This document shows, piece by piece, positions 7,536 to 13,635 of a stretch of DNA of 15,572 nt. The DNA is taken from contig DGYN01000050.1 in NCBI GenBank assembly GCA_002398405.1, positions 1 through 15,572 of the forward strand. Direction: 5' to 3'. Every line of letters begins with the position of its first letter. Within the stretch, counting starts at the first letter, position 1. Source of the DNA: Caulobacteraceae bacterium UBA5005 (GTDB lineage Bacteria > Pseudomonadota > Alphaproteobacteria > Caulobacterales > Caulobacteraceae). The notes beneath the pieces were generated by a model that had not been told where the DNA came from, made no database searches, and worked only from the letters and a program-made list of their open reading frames with translations. Made by a program: the position numbers and the translations under genes.

Positions 7536-8036
7536 CTAGAACGGGTTCGGGTTGGCGAAACCGATCCAGCGGCCCGCCGCGACGATGGCGATCCAGAAGG
7601 CAAGCGATAGGCCGCCTGCGATCCTGGCGCCAGGCGGCATGTGATCCTGGTTCCAGTCGGCGATCCGTTTGCCGGCCCCGAGGTGGAAGGCCGCCATGTT
7701 GAGACCGGCCAGCACGAGCAACAGCATCTTGATCCGGAAGGGGACGTTCTCGACATAGCTGCTGGCGTTGGAAGCGAACAGCAGCAGACCGGAGATGACG
7801 GTGACGGCAAAGGCGATCCAGGTCCACGGCAGGGCCTGCTGCGCTACAATCCACGCCTGCTGATCGCGCCGGGCGAGGCCCAGCAGTCTCAGGTCCACGG
7901 TGGCGATCGATCCGATGACCAGCGCTAAGCCCAGGACGTGAATCGTCTCCAGCGTCGGAAACAGCGACCCGGAGTCGGCGATCGCCGTGGAAATAGGAAG
8001 GTTCTCCAACCATTCAGCGGCGGATTCCAGCGTCAC
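7536..8036 (-). CDS. DUF6644 family membrane protein, second copy
   Basis: 166 residues with about four transmembrane helices (near 27-50, 70-90, 103-125 and 140-160) and no signal peptide. It is a paralogue of the gene just upstream: both share an N-terminal WLxxxPIS region, TIHxLxLA with a conserved His in the first helix, RIKxxLLxxA in the third helix region, and GRWIxxxN near the C-terminus. The start is GTG 8036, which overlaps the TGA of the upstream gene (GTGA), implying coupling; longer in-frame starts would run deep into the upstream gene and give non-family sequence. Function unknown. Confidence 0.85.
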   Translation of the reverse strand: MTLESAAEWLENLPISTAIADSGSLFPTLETIHVLGLALVIGSIATVDLRLLGLARRDQQAWIVAQQALPWTWIAFAVTVISGLLLFASNASSYVENVPFRIKMLLLVLAGLNMAAFHLGAGKRIADWNQDHMPPGARIAGGLSLAFWIAIVAAGRWIGFANPNPF

Positions 8037-8521
8037 AGGCCTTCCTCCTCGCCAAAGTTGATATAGGCGATCCAGCGGCCTGCGACGACGATCACCACCC
8101 AGCACAGCAGGGTCAGGGCGGCGATCAGGCGCGCGACGGGCGGCGGCGGCGACCTGGCCGCCATGCGTGAAAGAACAACCGTCAGCAGCGTCGCCACGAC
8201 GACCAGCACCAGCTTGATGCGAAGCGGCCAACTGAACAGCTCGCGCCGCGGCTCACCAACGATCAGGATAAGTCCGCTGGCCAGCAACACCGTCAATCCC
8301 CACCAAAGCCAGGGCAAGGGGCGGCGGGTCCAGTTCGGCTCTGTGGGTCTGGCAATCAGCCCCATGACCTGCAGGTCGAAGTTGGTCATCAGGAAGAAGA
8401 CCATCGCCAGGGCCAGGATATGGATGGTCTGAGTGGCCGGCACCACCCAGGACGTGATCTGGATGAATTCGCTGATCGGCGTTCTGGAGAGCCAGTCGCA
8501 AAACGCTCCAAGAGCACTCAT
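8033..8521 (-). CDS. DUF6644 family membrane protein, first copy
   Basis: 162 residues from ATG 8521, four predicted transmembrane helices, inner membrane. TIHILALA, WPLRIKLVLVVVATLL and VVAGRWIAYINFG align with the downstream paralogue, so the pair looks like a tandem duplication that has diverged and may form a heterodimer. ATG 8521 is chosen since the family commonly starts MSALxAFxxWL; an in-frame TTG at 8530 with a GGGGCGA site upstream is possible and adds three residues. It is the first gene of the minus operon and is divergent from the CocE-type hydrolase. No function is assigned to the family. Confidence 0.82.
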   Translation of the reverse strand: MSALGAFCDWLSRTPISEFIQITSWVVPATQTIHILALAMVFFLMTNFDLQVMGLIARPTEPNWTRRPLPWLWWGLTVLLASGLILIVGEPRRELFSWPLRIKLVLVVVATLLTVVLSRMAARSPPPPVARLIAALTLLCWVVIVVAGRWIAYINFGEEEGL

Positions 8522-8579
8522 CGCCGCCAAGTCGCCCCAACCCTATTCGGCGTCCTTGATCGGGGGCGCGGACCCAAAT

Positions 8580-8624
8580 GGAAAATCCTATTTGGAAATG
8601 ACCTCCATCACCGCAGGGAATGGC
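8580..8624. repeat. 45-bp intergenic repeat, copy B
   Basis: Same orientation as copies A and C. Offsets 11-20 form the dyad ATTTGGAAAT (8590-8599); CCAAAT at 8574-8579 pairs with ATTTGG at 8590-8595. It ends 58 bases before the start of the minus operon. Confidence 0.65.
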
Positions 8625-8736
8625 GCAGCCGCGCCGGGATGCTCCCAGGAATTTTTTGATCGGCCACCGTCACCGCAGGAACAGCCTCTTCAACCGGGCC
8701 AACTTAGCTGTATAGTCCGCGGCTAACCGGCTGGAA

Positions 8737-8781
8737 TAGAAATACAATTTCCAAATATCCCGCATCACGGCGGCGAATGCG
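8737..8781. repeat. 45-bp intergenic repeat, copy C
   Basis: It shares with A and B the invariant blocks AAAT (offsets 4-7), TTT (12-14), AT (19-20), CC (23-24), CATCAC (27-32), GC (34-35) and GAATG (39-43). Offsets 11-20 read ATTTCCAAAT, the reverse complement of the dyad in copy B. It ends two bases before the ribosome site of the CocE-type gene, so a bound protein would block that transcript's start. Confidence 0.6.
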
Positions 8782-8798
8782 GCGGAGGGGGCAGGGCC

Positions 8799-10922
8799 AT
8801 GAAACCTAAGTTCATCTGGGTGGCGGCGCTGCTCCTCGTCCTTCCGGCCACGCTTGCCACGGCGGCTATACAGCCGCCGGAGCGGCCGGCCGCTCCCGCG
8901 CCGGCCGCGACCGAAGCGTTCCAGCGCACCTCCCTCTACATCCCGAGCCAGGACGGCACACGGATCGCCATAGACGTCTATCGGCCCATGCGGAACGGCG
9001 CGCTCGTGGAAGGAAAACTGCCGGCGATTTTCACCCAGGACCGGTCGGGCCCGCGCGGCGGACGCGGCGGGGCCGTGGACCTGATCCGCGCCTACACCTC
9101 CCGCGGTTACGTCTGGGTCGCTCAGGACCGGCGCGGCACCGGCGGCTCGTTCGGAGTCCAGAAGGGCTTCGTCAATATGGACGATGCTCAGGACGCCAAG
9201 GCCGTCGTCGAATGGACGGCCCGCCAGCCCTGGTCGAACGGCAGGGTCGGCGGCTACGGCTGCTCTAACCAGGGCGCCCACCAGTACATGGTGGCGACGC
9301 TCGCTCCCAAGGGCCTGGCCTCCATCGCGCCGGAATGCTCCTCGCCGGCCTTCTTCGAAGCCATGATGTCGATCAACGGCGTCTCCACCTTCGCCGGCGG
9401 AGACCAGCCGACCTATAAGGGCGAGTGCAACGCAGCCGCGACGCCCGGCGCCCCGGTGGACGAGGATATCGGACCTGAGTTCCCGCTCGCCAAGGCCGCC
9501 GCCCAGCTGCGCCGCTGCAACGCCGCCTTCCTGGGCCAGTACATGGCCAACATGCACCGCGACACCCTGCACCCCTTCCTCGACTATCGCCCCGGCCTGA
9601 CCGACAGCGCCATCGAGCGCGCCGCCCAGGTCAAGGCCTCGGGCGTCAAGGTCCTGTCGGTGATCGGCTGGTTCGACGCCGCGCCGGTCGGCGTCCCACA
9701 GTCCTGGCGGATGTGGGGCGGCCATGTGGTCCTAGGTCCCTGGGGCCACGGCCAGACCCGCCCGCCGAGCGCCAAGCTGACCAACGGCGAGTTCGACCGC
9801 AACACCCTCTACGGCCGCTGGTACGACGCCACGCTCAAGGGGATCGACAACGGCTTTCTGAACGAGGCGCCGATCCGCTACTACACCATGGGGGCCGCCC
9901 CCGGGACGGAGTGGCGCTACGCCGCCGCCTGGCCGTTGCCCAACACCACCCACGCCACCTTCTATTTAGGAGACGGCAAGTCGGGGACGGTGAACTCGCT
10001 CAATGACGGGGTCCTCGCCAAGGCCAAGCCCGCGGCCGGCGCCGACACCTACAAGCCCGACTACAGCGCCGATCTCTTCGAAGGCCGCTTCCAGGCCCTG
10101 CAGCGCTTCTGGGAAGGCGACATGCGCAAGAGCATGGACGAGAAGGGCCTGACCTACACTACCGCACCCCTGGACGACGCCCTGCAGATCACCGGCCATC
10201 CGGTGGCGCGCCTTTGGGTCACCTCGACCGCGGCGGACGAGGACTTCTTCGCCTTCCTGGAAGACGTCGCCCCGGACGGCCGCTCGACCTATGTCACCGA
10301 CGGCAAGATCAGGGCCTCGCGCCGCAAGGTCTCCCCCGCCCCCTGGGGCGATCCCAACTTCCCCTATCACCGCCAGCTGAAGGCCGACGACCGGCCGCTC
10401 TCGGCCACGGCGCCCGCCGAACTCGCCTTCGACCTGATCGCCACCTCGCACGTCTTCCCTAAGGGACACCGCGTGCGCATCACCGTCGTCAACGCCGCCG
10501 GCAAGGCCTTCCAGCCCTATCCCGGCCAGGACCGCAAAAACCCCCCGACCATCCGCCTGCTGCGGGACGCCGCGCACCCCTCATCCATCACCCTGCCGGT
10601 GATCCCGGCCGGCTCCTCGGTCTTCTCAGGCCAGGCCACGATCAACGCCGCCGGCGTCCGCTACCAGGGCCCCGCCGACCTCTATGTCTCGGACCGCGGG
10701 ACCTACCTGCGCTACGGCGAGCGGTGGGCCGCTTTCGCGCCGGCGGGCAAATCGGGCGCCTCCTCCTATCCGGTGCGTGGGCCGCTGGGCGTGGCGACGG
10801 CCAGGGTGAACAAGCCTGCGGCTGGGCCGTGGTCCGCGACCCTGACCGGCGCCGGCCTCACCTTTTCTGGCCAGGGCCGCGATAGCTCAAACGGCGCAGG
10901 GGGCGGACTGGGCAAGGCCTAG
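8799..10922 (+). CDS. Exported CocE/NonD (S15-type) alpha/beta hydrolase
   Basis: 707 residues. A signal peptide (1-22, ATLATAA) sends it to the periplasm or outside. The N-terminal hydrolase domain (about 43-340) has SLYIPSQDGTRIAIDVYRP, the AQDRRGTGGSFG oxyanion-side motif (108-119) and the nucleophile elbow GYGCSNQG with Ser156. Asp292 (VIGWFDAAP) and His316 (GPWGHG) complete the triad. The C-terminal jelly-roll domain (about 450-640) has HPVARLWVTSTAADEDFFAFLEDV and GHRVRITVVNA, typical of X-Pro dipeptidyl-peptidase C domains. Members cleave esters or peptides (cocaine esterase, glutaryl acylase); here an acyl-ester substrate fits the neighbours, by inference. Cys155 directly before the nucleophile is unusual, as CocE proteins mostly have Gly there; further Cys at 179, 209 and 239. 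GGAGGGG (8784-8790) supports ATG 8799. Confidence 0.92.
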   Translation: MKPKFIWVAALLLVLPATLATAAIQPPERPAAPAPAATEAFQRTSLYIPSQDGTRIAIDVYRPMRNGALVEGKLPAIFTQDRSGPRGGRGGAVDLIRAYTSRGYVWVAQDRRGTGGSFGVQKGFVNMDDAQDAKAVVEWTARQPWSNGRVGGYGCSNQGAHQYMVATLAPKGLASIAPECSSPAFFEAMMSINGVSTFAGGDQPTYKGECNAAATPGAPVDEDIGPEFPLAKAAAQLRRCNAAFLGQYMANMHRDTLHPFLDYRPGLTDSAIERAAQVKASGVKVLSVIGWFDAAPVGVPQSWRMWGGHVVLGPWGHGQTRPPSAKLTNGEFDRNTLYGRWYDATLKGIDNGFLNEAPIRYYTMGAAPGTEWRYAAAWPLPNTTHATFYLGDGKSGTVNSLNDGVLAKAKPAAGADTYKPDYSADLFEGRFQALQRFWEGDMRKSMDEKGLTYTTAPLDDALQITGHPVARLWVTSTAADEDFFAFLEDVAPDGRSTYVTDGKIRASRRKVSPAPWGDPNFPYHRQLKADDRPLSATAPAELAFDLIATSHVFPKGHRVRITVVNAAGKAFQPYPGQDRKNPPTIRLLRDAAHPSSITLPVIPAGSSVFSGQATINAAGVRYQGPADLYVSDRGTYLRYGERWAAFAPAGKSGASSYPVRGPLGVATARVNKPAAGPWSATLTGAGLTFSGQGRDSSNGAGGGLGKA

Positions 10923-10979
10923 AGCCGTAACCACCGCCTTATGGACGGTATCACCGCATTCAATTCGCCTCGGCGGCGC

Positions 10980-11009
10980 AGGCGTCTTACCGTTTTGCGG
11001 TATGCGCCT
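10980..11009 (+). other. Imperfect hairpin between hydrolase genes
   Basis: AGGCG (10980-10984) and TACCG (10988-10992) pair with CGGTA (10998-11002) and CGCCT (11005-11009) around a TTTTG loop with a small internal bulge. No T-run follows, so it is at best a weak terminator or a leader structure ahead of the esterase at 11056. Confidence 0.35.
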
Positions 11010-11010
11010 A

Positions 11011-11024
11011 CCGGCGAAGGCCGG
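11011..11024. repeat. Short GC palindrome, possible dispersed intergenic unit
   Basis: CCGGC-GAAG-GCCGG followed by GATC resembles the abundant 'CCGGCGAAGGCCGG' palindromes scattered between genes in Caulobacterales and sphingomonads. One copy only is seen in this window, so its repeat nature rests on general knowledge. Confidence 0.4.
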
Positions 11025-11055
11025 GATCGCCAATAGAGAAGACCCCGGAGGAACC

Positions 11056-11994
11056 ATGAAGACCAAGGCCCTGCTGTCCGCGGCCTTAAGCGTCGCCATC
11101 CTCGGCGCCGCCTACGCGCAGGCGCCGAACATGGGCCTGGTCCCCATGAAGACCCCCTACGTCGACAAGGCGGCGATCCCGCTCTACCCCGGCGTCGCGC
11201 CGGGTTCGGAGAACGCCAAACAGGTCGAGGCCTGGGCCACCGCGCCCGGCGACATCGTGGCGCGAAACGTCACACGACCGACCATCACCCCCTATATTCC
11301 GTCCAGGAGCAAGGCGACCGGCGCGGCCGTCGTCGTGCTGCCCGGCGGCGGCAACGTCGTCCTGTCCATGGGCAGGGAAGGCTACGATGTCGCCAAGTTC
11401 CTCCAGGCCAACGGCGTCGCTGCCTTCGTCCTGAAATACCGCACCAATGAGACCCCGTCCGACATGGCCAAGATGCCCCCCATGCCGGCCGGCGTGGTCG
11501 GTCGCCCCGGCGCGGGCGGTCCGCCTCCGGGCGGCATGCCCAACGCGCCCAGGCTCAGTGTCAACGACGGCCAGGAGGCTCTGCGCTGGGTGCGCGCCAA
11601 CGCCGCCAAATATGGCGTCGATCCCAACCGGGTGGGCATGGTCGGCTTCTCGGCCGGCGCCGGCAACGTCTGGAGCGTCACCTTCGCCAACGACGCGACG
11701 GCCATGCCAAACTTCATCGCCCCGATCTACGGCGGTTTCGCCGCCCGAGGCGCCATCCCGGCCAATCCGCCGCCGCTGTTCGTGGCCGCCGCGGCGGACG
11801 ACAATCTAATACAGGTCGGCGGCGGCTTCCCGGTGGTTGAGGCCTGGACGAAGGCGGGCGGTAAGGTCGAGTTGCACCTCTACCAAAACGGCGGACACGG
11901 CTTCGGCGCCGCCAAGAAGGGGACATCCAGCGACATGTTTCTGGATCAGTTCCTGCTATGGATGAAGGTCAACGGGTTTCTGACCAAGCGTTAG
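11056..11994 (+). CDS. Exported alpha/beta hydrolase, BD-FAE/acetyl-esterase-like
   Basis: 312 residues. Residues 1-21 are a signal peptide (MKTKALLSAALSVAILGAAYA-Q written as K-rich start, core, AYA cleavage). IPLYPGVAPGSE (41-52) and the LPGGGN oxyanion loop (95-100) are typical of esterases of the BD-FAE type that remove acetyl or feruloyl groups from plant polysaccharide. The nucleophile is Ser199 in GFSAGA, with Asp248/249 (AAADDN) and His281 (GGHGFG) completing the triad. A Pro/Gly/Met-rich loop at 138-166 is an insertion relative to compact relatives and could form a lid. ATG 11056 is chosen over an upstream in-frame ATG (11002) because GGAGGAA precedes it and the signal peptide begins there. 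It lies 133 bases after the CocE-type gene and 45 before the tannase. Exact substrate unknown. Confidence 0.9.
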   Translation: MKTKALLSAALSVAILGAAYAQAPNMGLVPMKTPYVDKAAIPLYPGVAPGSENAKQVEAWATAPGDIVARNVTRPTITPYIPSRSKATGAAVVVLPGGGNVVLSMGREGYDVAKFLQANGVAAFVLKYRTNETPSDMAKMPPMPAGVVGRPGAGGPPPGGMPNAPRLSVNDGQEALRWVRANAAKYGVDPNRVGMVGFSAGAGNVWSVTFANDATAMPNFIAPIYGGFAARGAIPANPPPLFVAAAADDNLIQVGGGFPVVEAWTKAGGKVELHLYQNGGHGFGAAKKGTSSDMFLDQFLLWMKVNGFLTKR

Positions 11995-12039
11995 CGGCCG
12001 GCCTTGGGTCTTGGCGGAAAGAGGCGATAAGGGTGATGC

Positions 12040-13557
12040 ATGATTTCCTTTGGCGCTCTCCTCCTCGCCCTCTTCGCCGCGCCCCAGGCCGGGGATCAGG
12101 GGTCCTGCGCGGCCCTGGCGGCCCGCCCGCCGGCTGACGTCCGGATCACCAGCGCGGCGCTGGTTCCCGCGGGCCAGCCCTATGGGGGGCCGGGCCGTGG
12201 CGGCGGACCGGCGCCGTCCCTCGACCGGCCCTTCTGCCGGGTGCAGGGGATTATCGAGACCGAGATCGCCTTCGAGCTTTGGCTTCCCCAGCCGGCCGCC
12301 TGGAACGGCAAGTTCCTGGGCGCTGGCGTCGGCGGGGCGGCCGGCATGTTCAACATGACCGATGTTCCCAGGGCGGTGACCCGCGGCTATGCGGCCGCCA
12401 CGACAGACACCGGCCACAAGGCGGCGGACGCCAACTGGATGCTTGGCGATCCCATGCGCCTGGCCAATTACGAGCATCGCGCCAATCACCTGCTGGCGGT
12501 CAAGAGCAAGCAGATCGTCCAAAGCTTCTACGGCTGGGCGCCGCTCTATTCCTACTTCATGGGCTGTTCCGGCGGCGGGCGTCAGGGCCTCAAGGAAATG
12601 CAGCTCTATCCTGGCGACTACGACGGGATCATCACCGGCGCCAACGGCCCCAACACCCCGGAGATGACCACCCGCCGCATGTGGGAAATCCTGCTGCGGG
12701 ACTCCAAGCCCGGCCTCATGTCCCCTGCCGACTGGCGGCTGATTTCCGACGCGGGGGTCAAGGCCTGCGACGGCCTGGACGGCATCGTCGACGGTGTCGC
12801 CGAGGATCCCAGGCTCTGCCGCTTCAGCGTCGCCAGCCTCGCCTGCAAGGGCGCCAAGACGCCATCCTGCCTTTCCCCCGAACAGGTCGCCTTCGCCCGC
12901 CAGTTCTATGAGCCGATGCGGGATGCCACGGGCCGCAAGATCGACGATGGCCTGTTGCCGGGCATCCTGGTGGACAGCGGCCGCTCTCAGCTCGCACCGG
13001 CAACCTTCGGACAGGCGGTCCGCCGCCAGGCGAACTGGAACGGCGAGGGCTTCGACATCGGCAAGGATCTCGCCGCCATCGACAAGGCCATGCCCGAGCT
13101 GCGCGCCGACAAGACCGACGTCTCCGCCTTCAGCCGCCGCGGCGGCAAGGTGATCATGTACACCGGCTGGATGGACCCGGCGGTGGCGGCCAAGATGGTC
13201 ACCGCCTATTACGACGGCCTGATCAAGGCAGCAGGCGGAGAGACCTCGGCCGCCCAGTTCAGCCGCCTCTACATGATGCCCGGCGTCTTCCATTGCGGGG
13301 GCGGGCCAGGCCCCGATCAGATCGGCGGCCGCATCGAAAACGGCGCCGTCGTCGACCCGCAATACGACATGCTCACCGCCCTGGAACAGTGGGTCGAGCA
13401 GGGCCGCGCCCCCGGCGTTCTCGTCGCCGCCAAGCGCGAAGCGGGCAAGACCGTCCGCACCCGGCCCCTATGCCCCTATCCCGCCCAGGCCCGCTACACC
13501 GGCAAGGGCAGCACGGACGAGGCGCAGAACTTTGTGTGCGTGCGGCCGCGGGGGTAA
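12040..13557 (+). CDS. Tannase/feruloyl esterase family protein
   Basis: 505 residues of the PF07519 family, which hydrolyses galloyl or hydroxycinnamoyl esters. Residues 1-17 are a short signal peptide. The active site shows the full CS-D-HC pattern: Cys176-Ser177 in MGCSGGGRQG, Asp379 in TGWMDP, and His418-Cys419 in PGVFHCGGGPG; the two Cys normally form a disulfide joining Ser and His loops. Other family marks are ELWLPQPAAWNGKFLGAGVGG (80-100) and GAAATTDTGH-like YAAATTDTGH (117-126). The Cys-rich 255-277 region with acidic DGxxDG (244-252) matches the lid calcium-site segment of these enzymes. Length is normal. ATG 12040 has AAGGG six bases upstream. It probably shares a transcript with the two hydrolase genes before it. 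Tannase versus feruloyl esterase cannot be told from sequence alone. Confidence 0.93.
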   Translation: MISFGALLLALFAAPQAGDQGSCAALAARPPADVRITSAALVPAGQPYGGPGRGGGPAPSLDRPFCRVQGIIETEIAFELWLPQPAAWNGKFLGAGVGGAAGMFNMTDVPRAVTRGYAAATTDTGHKAADANWMLGDPMRLANYEHRANHLLAVKSKQIVQSFYGWAPLYSYFMGCSGGGRQGLKEMQLYPGDYDGIITGANGPNTPEMTTRRMWEILLRDSKPGLMSPADWRLISDAGVKACDGLDGIVDGVAEDPRLCRFSVASLACKGAKTPSCLSPEQVAFARQFYEPMRDATGRKIDDGLLPGILVDSGRSQLAPATFGQAVRRQANWNGEGFDIGKDLAAIDKAMPELRADKTDVSAFSRRGGKVIMYTGWMDPAVAAKMVTAYYDGLIKAAGGETSAAQFSRLYMMPGVFHCGGGPGPDQIGGRIENGAVVDPQYDMLTALEQWVEQGRAPGVLVAAKREAGKTVRTRPLCPYPAQARYTGKGSTDEAQNFVCVRPRG

Positions 13558-13624
13558 CGCCTCGGACTCGAGCGCCAAATTCCAGGTTGCACCCTGAATG
13601 ATGTGCGATCTAGGGTGGTTGCCC

Positions 13625-13630
13625 GGGGGA
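13625..13630 (+). promoter_or_regulatory. Ribosome binding site deciding the TTG start at 13636
   Basis: GGGGGA ends five bases before TTG 13636. The in-frame GTGs at 13603 and 13615 have no comparable site, and only the TTG gives a compact signal peptide. Confidence 0.5.
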
Positions 13631-13635
13631 TCGTT

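Larger units (their letters stand above)
8522..8798. other. Divergent control region between minus operon and hydrolase genes
   Basis: 277 bases with no gene. It contains repeat copies B and C, a weaker look-alike at about 8653-8682 (CACCGTCACCGCAGGAA), and an inverted pair TTAGC/GCTAA (8704-8708 and 8722-8726). The AT-rich halves of copies B and C are the only AT-rich stretches here, so promoters for both directions probably fall in or beside them. Confidence 0.55.

Noticed and set aside
8670..9725. 351-codon minus-strand open frame under the CocE-type gene
   Set aside because: It is a composition shadow of the hydrolase; its last part merely translates repeat copy C.
10939..10967. Possible further copy of the 45-bp repeat before the BD-FAE-like gene
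   Set aside because: Only ATCAC, GC and a few scattered bases agree at the correct spacing; AAAT and TTT blocks are absent. ATCAC alone is common, also inside genes.
11956..13362. 468-codon open frame on the minus strand opposite the tannase
   Set aside because: It lies opposite a gene with a full tannase active site; its translation is Gly/Ala/Arg/Val-rich without motifs. Long antisense frames are expected in GC-rich coding DNA.
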